Shown: positions 50,143 through 56,950 of the stretch, in pieces
Position numbering within the stretch: position 1 is the stretch's first letter
How the letters are laid out: each line of letters starts with the position of its first letter
NCBI RefSeq assembly: GCF_016464705.1
Contig: NZ_JAEHOB010000023.1
Location: 8,910 to 65,859 of the forward strand
DNA from: Qaidamihabitans albus
GTDB lineage: Bacteria > Actinomycetota > Actinomycetes > Mycobacteriales > Pseudonocardiaceae
Direction: 5' to 3'
Length of the DNA: 56,950 nt
Notes under the pieces: generated by a model
What the model saw: only the letters and a program-made list of their open reading frames with translations
What the model was told of the DNA's origin: nothing
Databases searched by the model: none
Position numbers and translations under genes: made by a program

Positions 50143-51068
50143 GCAGGGGGCACCCGGGTGAGCTTGTCGGGGTTCGCCACGTCGTAGATCGCGACGATCC
50201 TGCCGTCGCGGATGGCGAAGGTCTGCACGTGGGCGTCGAGGTCGCGGTAACCGTCACCGCCGGGCGCCGTCGGCGTGTAGATGCCCAGGTCGCCGTTGAC
50301 CACCACCGGCCGGGACGACGCGAACGCGCCCGGCCGGTACGTCTTGAGCAGGCCCTGGAAGAAGCGCAGGATCTTGTCGGCACCGGCCATGATCCTGCGG
50401 GCCGTCCTGGCCTTGCCGTCGGAGTCGCCGATGAGCACGACCTCGGGGTGCAGGACCTCGGCCACGGCGCGCACGTCCCCGGCGAGCATGGCCGTCACGA
50501 ACCGCTCCAGCACCTCGCGCTGCTCGGCGAGGCCGGCCCGGGGCGGCGGGTCCGCGTCGGCGAGCGCACGCCTGCCCCGCGAGCCGTGCTGCCGCGCGGC
50601 CGCCGGCGAGCAGCCGAGGATCCCGGCGATCTCGTCGAAGGGCACGGCGAACGCGTCGTGCAGCACGAAGGCCACGCGCTGCTCCGGAGTCAGCTTGTCG
50701 AGCACCACCATCGCGGCCATCCGCACGCCGTCGTCGCGCACGACCGCGTCGAGCGGGTCCTCGCCGGGCGCCCGGTCGGCCGGTGTCACGATCGGCTCCG
50801 GCAGCCACTCGCCGACGTAGCGCTCGCGGCGGGCCGTCGCCGAGCGCAGCCGGTCAAGGCACAGCCTGCTCACGACGGTGGTCAGCCAGCCGCGGAGGTC
50901 CCGGATCTCCGCGTGGCCGCGTGCGGGCAGTGAGCTCAGCCGCAGCCACGCCTCCTGTACCGCGTCCTCCGCGTCGGCCAGTGACCCGGTGAGGCGGTAT
51001 GCCACCGCGACCAGGTGGGAACGGTGGGCGGTGAACGCCGCGGACAGCGCATCCTCGGTGACGGCCAT
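50136..51068 (-). CDS. ECF41-family RNA polymerase sigma factor (SigJ-like)
   Basis: 310-aa extracytoplasmic-function sigma factor with region 2 (V-A-Y-R-L-T-G-S-L-A-D-A-E-D-A-V-Q-E-A-W-L-R-L), region 4 (L-T-P-E-Q-R-V-A-F-V-L-H-D-A-F...P-F-D-E-I-A-G-I-L-G-C-S) and a SnoaL-like C-terminal extension. W88-L-P-E-P92 and N299-P-D-K-L303 are the two signatures of ECF41, in which the extension controls activity instead of an anti-sigma factor. Convergent with its probable target gene. I see no ECF41 promoter upstream of the sigma gene itself, so autoregulation is not supported. Confidence 0.93.
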   Translation of the reverse strand: MAVTEDALSAAFTAHRSHLVAVAYRLTGSLADAEDAVQEAWLRLSSLPARGHAEIRDLRGWLTTVVSRLCLDRLRSATARRERYVGEWLPEPIVTPADRAPGEDPLDAVVRDDGVRMAAMVVLDKLTPEQRVAFVLHDAFAVPFDEIAGILGCSPAAARQHGSRGRRALADADPPPRAGLAEQREVLERFVTAMLAGDVRAVAEVLHPEVVLIGDSDGKARTARRIMAGADKILRFFQGLLKTYRPGAFASSRPVVVNGDLGIYTPTAPGGDGYRDLDAHVQTFAIRDGRIVAIYDVANPDKLTRVPPAS

Positions 51069-51136
51069 GGTGGTGAGTATGGCCCCGCCCGCGCACCTCC
51101 GTCAGCGCGCTAGGCGACACGGCCTAGAGTGAAACC

Positions 51137-53026
51137 GTGGCGGGACGGATCCGGGAGAGCGACATCGCACAGGTGCGTGAGCGCAGTCGGATCGACGAGG
51201 TCGTCGGTGAGTACGTGGCGCTGCGCCGGGCCGGCGGCGGGGCGCTGAAGGGGCTGTGCCCCTTCCACGAGGAGAAGACCCCGTCGTTCAACGTGCGCCC
51301 GACCCACGGCACCTTCCACTGCTTCGGCTGTGGCGAGGGCGGCGACGTCATCAAGTTCGTCATGCAGATCGAGCACCTCGGCTTCGTCGAGTCGGTGGAG
51401 CGCCTCGCCGACCGCATCGGCCTGCACCTGACCTACGAGGGCGGCGGCGGCAGCGTCCAGCGCGACCGCGGCACGCGGGCCCGGCTGGTCGAGGTGCACA
51501 AGGCCGCCCAGGAGTTCTACGCCGAGCAGCTGCTGACGCCGGAGGCGCGCAAGGCCCGCGACTTCCTCAGCGAGCGGAGCTTCGACCAGGTCGCGGCAAG
51601 GAAGTTCGGTTGCGGCTTCGCGCCGGCGGGCTGGGAGCGGCTGACGAAGCATCTGCTCAACAAGGGGTTCGAGCTGAACGAGCTCTACAAGGCGCAGATC
51701 TCCAAGGAGGGCAGGCAGGGCGCGATCGACCGGTTCCACCGGCGGCTGGTGTGGCCGATCAAGGATCGCGGCGGTGACATCGTCGGCTTCGGCGCCCGGC
51801 GGATCTTCGACGACGACCCGATCCAGGCGAAGTACCTCAACACGAGCGAGAGCCAGATCTACAAGAAGTCGCAGGTGCTGTTCGGCCTCGACCTGGCCAA
51901 GCGGGAGATCGCCCGCAGGCACCAGGTCGTGGTGGTCGAGGGCTACACCGACGTGATGGCGATGCACGAGGCGGGTGTGCCGACCGCGGTGGCCTCCTCG
52001 GGCACGGCGTTCGGTGACGAGCACATGCGGGTGCTGCGGCAGCTGATGATGGACGACGACGCCTTCCGCGGTGAGGTGATCTTCACCTTCGACGGTGACG
52101 AGGCGGGGCAGAAGGCGGCGCTGAAGGCGTTCGAGGGCGACCAGACCTTCGCCGGGCAGACCTACATCGCCATCGCGCCGGACGGCATGGACCCGTGCGA
52201 GCTGCGGCTCGCCAAGGGCGACGCGGCCGTGCGCGACCTGGTGGCCCGCCGGACGCCGCTGTTCGAGTTCGCCATCCGCAGCATCCTGCGCGAGTACGAC
52301 CTGGATTCGGTGGACGGCCAGGTCGCGGCGCTGCAGCGGACGGTGCCGCTGCTGGCGCAGATCAAGGACAGGGCCAAGCGCGACGGGTACGCCACCAAGC
52401 TGGCGTGGTGGGTCGGCTGGCAGGACGAGGCGATGGTGGTGCGCCGGGTCAGGGAGAGCACCGGCGTCCCGGTGAAGCCGAACCACCGGCGGGCCGCGGC
52501 GAGCACGAACGGCTCGGCGCCTGCGGACGACCTCGCGCGGCCCGATCCACGGCATCCGGAGCTGCGCGCGCAGCGGGAGGTGCTGAAGGCGGCGCTGCAG
52601 GAGCCCGCGCTGACCGGGCCGGAGTACGACGCGCTGCCCGAGGACGCGTTCACCCACCCGGCGTATGTGTCCGTGCACCGCGCGGTGCTGGCGGCCGGTG
52701 GTACCGGGGGAGGGCTGGCCGGCCCGGCGCTGATCGACGCGGCGAGTCAGCACGCGGCACAGGGCACCGTCCGGTCGCTGATCTCGGAACTCGCGGTCGA
52801 GCCGCTGAAGGCCAAGGGCGAGGTGGACGTGCGCTACATCTCCAGCGTGCTCGCGGCCGTGCAGGAGAACCTGGTGGCGCGGCAGATCGGGGAGCTGAAG
52901 TCGAAGTTGCAGCGCCTGTCGCCGGTGGAGGCGGCCGACGACTACCGCGCGATGTTTGGCGACCTGGTGGCGCTGGAGCAGTACCGCAAGGCACTGCGGG
53001 ATCAGGCCGTCAGCAGGATGGATTGA
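51137..53026 (+). CDS. dnaG: DNA primase DnaG
   Basis: 629-aa replicative primase. Zinc-binding domain C41-P-F-H44...C62-F-G-C65, RNA-polymerase core, Toprim motifs V-V-E-G-Y-T-D-V-M-A and F-D-G-D-E-A-G-Q-K-A, and a C-terminal DnaB-interaction domain (about 500-629). GTG start. Position after dgt agrees with Rv2343c. The stop shares its last A with the ATG of the following gene. Confidence 0.98.
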   Translation: MAGRIRESDIAQVRERSRIDEVVGEYVALRRAGGGALKGLCPFHEEKTPSFNVRPTHGTFHCFGCGEGGDVIKFVMQIEHLGFVESVERLADRIGLHLTYEGGGGSVQRDRGTRARLVEVHKAAQEFYAEQLLTPEARKARDFLSERSFDQVAARKFGCGFAPAGWERLTKHLLNKGFELNELYKAQISKEGRQGAIDRFHRRLVWPIKDRGGDIVGFGARRIFDDDPIQAKYLNTSESQIYKKSQVLFGLDLAKREIARRHQVVVVEGYTDVMAMHEAGVPTAVASSGTAFGDEHMRVLRQLMMDDDAFRGEVIFTFDGDEAGQKAALKAFEGDQTFAGQTYIAIAPDGMDPCELRLAKGDAAVRDLVARRTPLFEFAIRSILREYDLDSVDGQVAALQRTVPLLAQIKDRAKRDGYATKLAWWVGWQDEAMVVRRVRESTGVPVKPNHRRAAASTNGSAPADDLARPDPRHPELRAQREVLKAALQEPALTGPEYDALPEDAFTHPAYVSVHRAVLAAGGTGGGLAGPALIDAASQHAAQGTVRSLISELAVEPLKAKGEVDVRYISSVLAAVQENLVARQIGELKSKLQRLSPVEAADDYRAMFGDLVALEQYRKALRDQAVSRMD

Positions 53027-53544
53027 TGAGCTGGCTGAGCAGGTTGTTCGGGGAACAGGTGCCCGAGGAGATCCGGGGCGGGCTCGCCGAGGGTGAGCAC
53101 GTCCTGGCGTCCGGTGCGGTGGCCACGGGCGGGCACGTAGCCGTCACCGCGCTCGGCCTGTGGGTGCCGGAGGGCGCCGGGGCACGCCGGATCGGCTGGC
53201 ACCTGATCAGCAAGGCGGTGTGGTCGGGCGACACCCTGGCCGTCACGGAGGCGCAGGTCACCGCGCACGCGGGGAAGGCGGTGCTGCTGGCCGACCGCGC
53301 ACCCGTCCGGTACGTCCTGCCGAAGCCGGGCCGGATCCCGGTGATGGTGCGCAGGCGGGTGGAGGGCTCCATCCGGTCGCGGCACCGCAAGGACCTGCCG
53401 GGCGAAGGCGGCGCGTGGTTCGTCGCGCGCAAGCTGCCCGGCACGGACGGGGTGGTACTCCAGGTGCGGCCGGATCCCGGTACCGACACCGGACCGCTGG
53501 CCGCGATCGCCGAGGAGGCCGCCGAGCAGCTGGCGGGCCCGTAG
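53026..53544 (+). CDS. Conserved hypothetical protein downstream of dnaG
   Basis: 172-aa soluble protein that I do not recognise by name. It begins M-S-W-L-S-R-L-F-G and has alternating short strands (V-A-V-T-A-L-G-L-W-V-P, Y-V-L-P-K-P-G-R-I-P-V-M-V) suggesting an all-beta domain, without catalytic motifs. The ATG overlaps the dnaG stop (TGATG), implying coupling; similar small genes follow dnaG in related actinomycetes. Confidence 0.8.
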   Translation: MSWLSRLFGEQVPEEIRGGLAEGEHVLASGAVATGGHVAVTALGLWVPEGAGARRIGWHLISKAVWSGDTLAVTEAQVTAHAGKAVLLADRAPVRYVLPKPGRIPVMVRRRVEGSIRSRHRKDLPGEGGAWFVARKLPGTDGVVLQVRPDPGTDTGPLAAIAEEAAEQLAGP

Positions 53545-53575
53545 TCCTAGCAGTACGCTCGTACTGGGAGGCGAT

Positions 53576-54346
53576 ATGTGGGACCCGGTGAGCTATCTGC
53601 GCTACGGCGACCTGCGGGCACGGCCGTTCTTCGAGCTGACGGCGCGGATCGACGCCGAGGCACCGCGGCGGGTCGCCGACCTGGGCTGCGGCCCGGGGAA
53701 CCTGACGGTGACGCTCGCCCGGCGGTGGCCGCATGCCAAGGTCGAGGCGATCGACGGCTCGCCGGAGATGGTGGCGGCCGCGCGCGAGGCGGGTGTCGAT
53801 GCCCGGGTCATGGACGTGCGCGACTGGACACCGGCGCCGGACACGGACGTGGTCGTGTCCAACGCCGTGCTGCACTGGGTTCCGGAGCACCGGCGGCTGC
53901 TGCGGGAATGGGTCGCCGCGCTGCCCGGCGGCGCCTGGATCGCCGTGCAGATGCCCGGGAACACGAACGCGCCTTCGCATCTCCTGGCCAGGCGGCTCGC
54001 CGAGAGTCCACGCTGGGCGCCGAAGCTGGCGGACGCCGCGCGGGAGGGGGAGGCGGTCGACATGCCGCAGGAGTACGCCGAGCTGCTGGCGGGGGAGGGC
54101 TGTGCCGTGGAGGCCGTGGAGGCGTGGGAGACGACCTACATCCAGCGGCTCGGCGGGCGCGATGCGGTGCTCGAATGGATCAGCGGCACCGCGCTGCGGC
54201 CCGTGCGAGCGGCGCTGGAGCCCGAGGAGTGGCAGCGCTTCCGCGCGGAGCTGGCGCCGATGCTCGACGAGGCCTACCCGCCGCGCGACGACGACACCAC
54301 GTGGTTTCCCTTCCGCAGGGTGTTCGCCGTCGCGCGGACCGGTTAG
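53576..54346 (+). CDS. tam: Trans-aconitate 2-methyltransferase
   Basis: 256-aa S-adenosylmethionine-dependent methyltransferase that methylates trans-aconitate, a toxic by-product of the citrate cycle. M-W-D-P-x-x-Y-L-R-Y at the start, motif I V-A-D-L-G-C-G-P-G-N-L-T, I-D-G-S-P-E-M motif II, S-N-A-V-L-H-W and V-Q-M-P-G-N-T-N are characteristic of Tam. GGGAGG precedes the ATG. Its stop overlaps the convergent gene by four bases. Confidence 0.93.
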   Translation: MWDPVSYLRYGDLRARPFFELTARIDAEAPRRVADLGCGPGNLTVTLARRWPHAKVEAIDGSPEMVAAAREAGVDARVMDVRDWTPAPDTDVVVSNAVLHWVPEHRRLLREWVAALPGGAWIAVQMPGNTNAPSHLLARRLAESPRWAPKLADAAREGEAVDMPQEYAELLAGEGCAVEAVEAWETTYIQRLGGRDAVLEWISGTALRPVRAALEPEEWQRFRAELAPMLDEAYPPRDDDTTWFPFRRVFAVARTG

Positions 54347-54588
54347 CGCTGGCCGGCCCGGCGACGGCCGTCGGCGCTGTAGGGCGCCTGCTCGCCGATC
54401 TTGCGGGCCAGCGGGACCCGTTCGCCGAGCTTCTCGCCGACCTTGGCCCGGGCGACGCCGGCAGCGCCCTGGACGGCGGGGTGATCGGCGATCCCGCGAT
54501 AGGTACGCACGATCTGCTCGTATCGCGCGCGCCCGGCACGCGCGCCGAGCACGTAACCGACCGCTGCGCCGAGCAGGAAGGTCTTCAT
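54343..54588 (-). CDS. Small YtxH-like membrane-associated protein
   Basis: 81-aa protein starting M-K-T-F-L-L-G-A-A-V-G-Y-V-L-G-A-R-A-G-R, a short Gly/Ala-rich helix of the YtxH type, followed by Y-E-Q-I-V-R-T-Y-R and a basic tail. Small proteins of this family are common beside the tRNA/dnaG region in actinomycetes; function unknown. GAGGAGG-like site (AGGAGGCG on the minus strand) upstream supports translation. Confidence 0.8.
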   Translation of the reverse strand: MKTFLLGAAVGYVLGARAGRARYEQIVRTYRGIADHPAVQGAAGVARAKVGEKLGERVPLARKIGEQAPYSADGRRRAGQR

Positions 54589-54749
54589 GTTTTGCGCCTC
54601 CTCGTGGCTGGTGGTCGTGGCCCCATTGTCCCCCAGCGGCGTGCCCGGCGCGCGGGCGTCGCAACCCGGGGGTGCTGCACGAGGTGGATCAACGATGCGT
54701 TAGAGTTCTTTCTTGTCGGCCGGGTTGGCCCCGGACCGGCGCGGAGCAT

Positions 54750-54822
54750 TCCCCCATAGCTCAATTGGCAGAGCATTCGGCTGTTAACCGGAGGGTTGCT
54801 GGTTCGAGTCCAGCTGGGGGAG
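54750..54822 (+). tRNA. tRNA-Asn (anticodon GTT)
   Basis: 73-nt cloverleaf: acceptor TCCCCCA/TGGGGGA, D-arm with GCTCAATTGGCAGAGC, anticodon loop CTGTTAA with GTT, T-arm GCTGG-TTCGAGT-CCAGC, discriminator G. CCA is not encoded. The tRNA is followed by an integrase relic, marking it as a former integration site. Confidence 0.97.
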
Positions 54823-54827
54823 CATCA

Positions 54828-54848
54828 CCCCAGGTCAGCGGCCTGGGG
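54828..54848 (+). terminator. Hairpin after tRNA-Asn
   Basis: CCCCAGG and CCTGGGG form a 7-bp stem with a seven-base loop, five bases beyond the tRNA. Likely tRNA transcription terminator. Confidence 0.65.
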
Positions 54849-54865
54849 TTGCCTGCTGTCAGGCG

Positions 54866-55002
54866 TCATACTCGGTCGACCCGCCACTTTCCCGCCCCGG
54901 TGTCCTCGGTGAACATGCCTTCCAACGCCGCCGCCGCTTCGTTGGTTACCCGGCGTTGCCGGTGGTGCTTCCGGCGACGTCGGGTGTATTGCCGAGCTGG
55001 TC
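54866..55002 (-). pseudogene. Possible coding remnant of unknown origin
   Basis: On the minus strand a frame ending at TGA 54866-54868 reads R-R-V-T-N-E-A-A-A-A-L-E-G-M-F and then T-E-D-T-G-A-G-K-W-R-V-D-R-V, preceded by a basic segment. It looks protein-like but has no start and abuts the oppositely oriented integrase relic. It may be the tail of a lost gene of the integrated element. I do not recognise the family. Confidence 0.3.
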
Positions 55003-55154
55003 CCCGATCGCACTGCGGGCGAGTACGTCGACCCGTCGAACGTGATCAACGGGTATCCGGATGCCATGGAGGCCGTGGGCTACGGCTGCGTGACCTCGCA
55101 CGTGTTCCGCAAACGGTGGCGACCGTGCTGGATGAGGCTGACCTGTCACGGTGA
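54976..55154 (+). pseudogene. Tyrosine recombinase (integrase) C-terminal remnant, frameshifted
   Basis: The frame reading I-A-E-L-V-P-D-R-T-A-G-E-Y-V-D-P-S-N-V-I then G-Y-G-C-V-T-S-H-V-F-R-K changes at about 55112 to T-V-A-T-V-L-D-E-A-D-L-S-R stop. H-x-F-R-K-T-V-A-T is the conserved H-x-x-R box of tyrosine recombinases; one base is missing within CGCAAACGG, and the gene is cut before the catalytic Tyr. The N-terminal part is also gone. It is a relic of an integrative element that used the adjacent tRNA-Asn. The rest of the 423-base gap 54823-55245 has no intact gene. Confidence 0.75.
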
Positions 55155-55245
55155 ACGACGATTCGTGCTGTTGCTGCTGTCTGCGGTCACGCTGTGTCAC
55201 CAGCCGGGACGTAGCCGCCAGTGCACATCAAGGCCCAACCTCGCG

Positions 55246-55848
55246 TCAGCGCAGCAGGGCACGCAGGACCGCCTCGGCGCGTGCGGCGTCGGGTTCCTCG
55301 CCGGTGATGACGCGGGTGTGAATGTAGGCCTCGGTGATGCGGACAGCGGTGTAGGCGAGATCATCGAGCGGTACCTCATGCGAGACCAACTCGGCGGCAC
55401 GATCTTCGGCGATGAGGTCGCGAACCAGGCCGAGGTAGCAGTGCTGGTACTCGCCGGACATGCTCGTGAGCAGGTTGAGCGCGAAGCCGGGCTCGTCGCG
55501 AAGCAGTTTCTGCATGCCGGCGTGGTTGTTCACGTCCCGGACGAACATGGTCAGGGCGGCCGCGGCCCGCGGGCCGGCAGCCACCGTGGCCCGATAGGCA
55601 GCGAAGCTCTTCTGGGTGGCCGACCACAGCACCTCGGTAATCAGCTGCTCGCGCGAGCCCACCCAGCGGTACAGGGTGACCCGGTTGACACCGAGTTCGT
55701 CAGCCAGTCCCTGCATCTCGATGCGCCTCCCAGCCGCGAAGCGGCGTCGCGCTACCGCGAACGCATCCAGCACAGTGGGTCGCCGGCGCGCGGTGCCCTG
55801 GTCGAGCGCGCGTTGCAGCGCGGTGCGCCCTGCCGCGGGCTCGTTCAA
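55246..55848 (-). CDS. TetR-family regulator, QsdR-like
   Basis: 200-aa repressor. The N-terminal block V-L-D-A-F-A-V-A-R-R-R-F-A-A-G-R-R-I-E-M-Q with L-G-V-N-R-V-T-L-Y-R-W-V-G-S-R-E-Q-L is that of the QsdR group, first known as the regulator of a Rhodococcus quorum-quenching lactonase. Divergent from a CubicO-type hydrolase with a gap of only 20 bases, so it probably controls that gene. Third codon positions are less uniformly G/C than in the core genes to the left. Confidence 0.88.
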   Translation of the reverse strand: MNEPAAGRTALQRALDQGTARRRPTVLDAFAVARRRFAAGRRIEMQGLADELGVNRVTLYRWVGSREQLITEVLWSATQKSFAAYRATVAAGPRAAAALTMFVRDVNNHAGMQKLLRDEPGFALNLLTSMSGEYQHCYLGLVRDLIAEDRAAELVSHEVPLDDLAYTAVRITEAYIHTRVITGEEPDAARAEAVLRALLR

Positions 55849-55868
55849 TGAGGGAAGGGCGATCAGTC

Positions 55869-56948
55869 GTGGACGTCCAAGGCAGCTGTGATGTGCGATT
55901 CGAATCCGTGCGAGACGCGTTCACCGAACAGATCCGGTCCGGCAACGAGCTTGGTGCCAGCGTCGTTGTCGACGTCGACGGCCGCACCGTCGTGGACATC
56001 TGGGGTGGCTGGTGCGATGCCGAACACCGCACGCCCTGGGCCCGGAACACCATCACCAACGTCTGGTCAACGACCAAGACCGTGTCCAACCTCGCGGCGT
56101 TGATGCTGATCGACCGGGGGCGGCTCGACCCCTACACGCCCGCCGCGAAGTACTGGCCGGAGTTCGCCGAGAACGGCAAGGACCACGTCGAGGTCCGGCA
56201 CATCCTCAGTCACACCTCCGGCGTGTCCGGTTGGGAAGCGCCGATCAGCCTTGCGGACATGTACGACAGTGCGTCCGCCACTCGACGACTCGCGGCCCAG
56301 GCGCCGTGGTGGGAACCGGGCACGGCGTCGGGCTACCACGCACAGAACCAAGGTCATCTCGTCGGCGAGTTGGTGCGCCGCGTGACCGGCAAAGAGCTCA
56401 AACGCTTCGTCGCCGAGGAGATCGCCGGACCGCTGGACGCCGACTTCCGGATCGGCGCGAGCGACGCCGACCGGAACCGGATCGCGCCGGTTACGCCCCC
56501 TCCGCCATTGCCGTTCGACATGGACACCCTGGACCACGACAGCCCCAAGTACAAAACGCTTCGCGGACCATTGACCGATGCCCTCGCCGCCAACACCACA
56601 GCCTGGCGGCGCGCCGAACTGGGCGCACTCAACGGTCACGGCAACGCACGCTCCGTGGCTCGCATCCTGAAAGCGCTCGCATTGGACGGCACGATCGACG
56701 GCGTGCGACTGCTGTCGCCCGACACCATCGGTCTGATCTTCGATGAGCAGAGCCACGGAGCGGATCTTGTTCTTGACATCCCGCTGCGATGGGGTATCGG
56801 CTACGCGCTTCCCGAGACCGAGACAGTGCCCTACGTGCCGCAAGGACGAGCCTGTTACTGGGGAGGATGGGGTGGTTCGCTCGTCATCGCGGACCTCGAC
56901 GCCCGCACCGGGACTGTCCGGGTAACGGTGGATCTGGTCTTGGTCTGA
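55869..56948 (+). CDS. Serine hydrolase, class C beta-lactamase-like (CubicO)
   Basis: 359-aa beta-lactamase-fold hydrolase. The nucleophile motif is S-T-T-K in N-V-W-S-T-T-K-T, followed by S-G-Y-H-A-Q-N at the Y-x-N position. The GTG at 55869 is preferred because homology starts V-Q-G-S-C-D and GGGAAGG precedes it; the ATG at 55848 would lie on top of the divergent TetR start. Cytoplasmic esterase or lactone hydrolase is likely. Located on the far side of the integrase relic, it may be cargo of the former element. Confidence 0.88.
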   Translation: MDVQGSCDVRFESVRDAFTEQIRSGNELGASVVVDVDGRTVVDIWGGWCDAEHRTPWARNTITNVWSTTKTVSNLAALMLIDRGRLDPYTPAAKYWPEFAENGKDHVEVRHILSHTSGVSGWEAPISLADMYDSASATRRLAAQAPWWEPGTASGYHAQNQGHLVGELVRRVTGKELKRFVAEEIAGPLDADFRIGASDADRNRIAPVTPPPPLPFDMDTLDHDSPKYKTLRGPLTDALAANTTAWRRAELGALNGHGNARSVARILKALALDGTIDGVRLLSPDTIGLIFDEQSHGADLVLDIPLRWGIGYALPETETVPYVPQGRACYWGGWGGSLVIADLDARTGTVRVTVDLVLV

Positions 56949-56950
56949 TC

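Overview
The window is a very G+C-rich, densely packed actinobacterial chromosome segment with GTG/ATG starts, many 1-4 base stop/start overlaps and AGGAGG-type ribosome binding sites. The block hrcA-dnaJ-rsmE-HIT-phoH-ybeY-corC-(Rv2365c-like)-era ... recO-uppS ... zur-smtB-glyS ... dgt ... dnaG follows the order I know from Mycobacterium tuberculosis (Rv2374c down to Rv2343c). Protein flavour and accessory content point to a Pseudonocardiaceae member (Amycolatopsis/Prauserella/Saccharomonospora-like); the genus is an inference.

Layout. 1-5.8 kb: XRE-type regulator, secreted subtilase, and a four-gene run (SDR, APH-fold kinase, histidine phosphatase, strictosidine-synthase-like beta-propeller). 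5.8-14.4 kb: thiolase-like protein, MFS exporter, TetR, ChoD-like GMC oxidoreductase, a decayed AfsR/SARP tail, and a MacB/FtsX-type ABC pair. 14.4-16.6 kb: iron-box-preceded siderophore-interacting reductase and a CubicO-type serine hydrolase. 16.7-26.6 kb: a divergent catabolic cluster around a PucR regulator: NCS1 permease, beta-ureidopropionase-like amidohydrolase, dihydropyrimidinase, LLM-class oxidoreductase, class III aminotransferase and CoA-acylating semialdehyde dehydrogenase. Together these would import a pyrimidine (or hydantoin-like ring) and convert it through beta-alanine and malonic semialdehyde to acetyl-CoA. A subtilisin-inhibitor (SSI) gene sits between the transporter and the regulator.

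26.6-54.3 kb: the housekeeping block (stress, ribosome maturation, DNA repair, decaprenyl phosphate synthesis, zinc regulation, glycyl-tRNA synthetase, dNTPase, primase), interrupted by small insertions: two CD225/dispanin proteins with a DUF2752 protein, a surface protein with a class F sortase, a cytosolic serpin, a large membrane protein, and an ECF41 sigma factor paired with a carboxymuconolactone-decarboxylase-like target that carries a textbook ECF41 promoter. 54.7-56.9 kb: tRNA-Asn followed by a frameshifted tyrosine-recombinase tail (relic of an integrative element), then a QsdR-type TetR regulator and a second CubicO-type hydrolase.

The most striking non-gene signal is a dispersed palindromic repeat of exactly 46 bp, present eight times and always at the 3' end of genes. 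The TGA inside its outer arm supplies the stop codon of eight genes, including both members of two convergent pairs; a ninth gene stops at a TAG in the repeat's core. Second is the pyrimidine-type catabolic cluster, which lacks a classical dihydropyrimidine dehydrogenase but contains an LLM-class oxidoreductase in its place.
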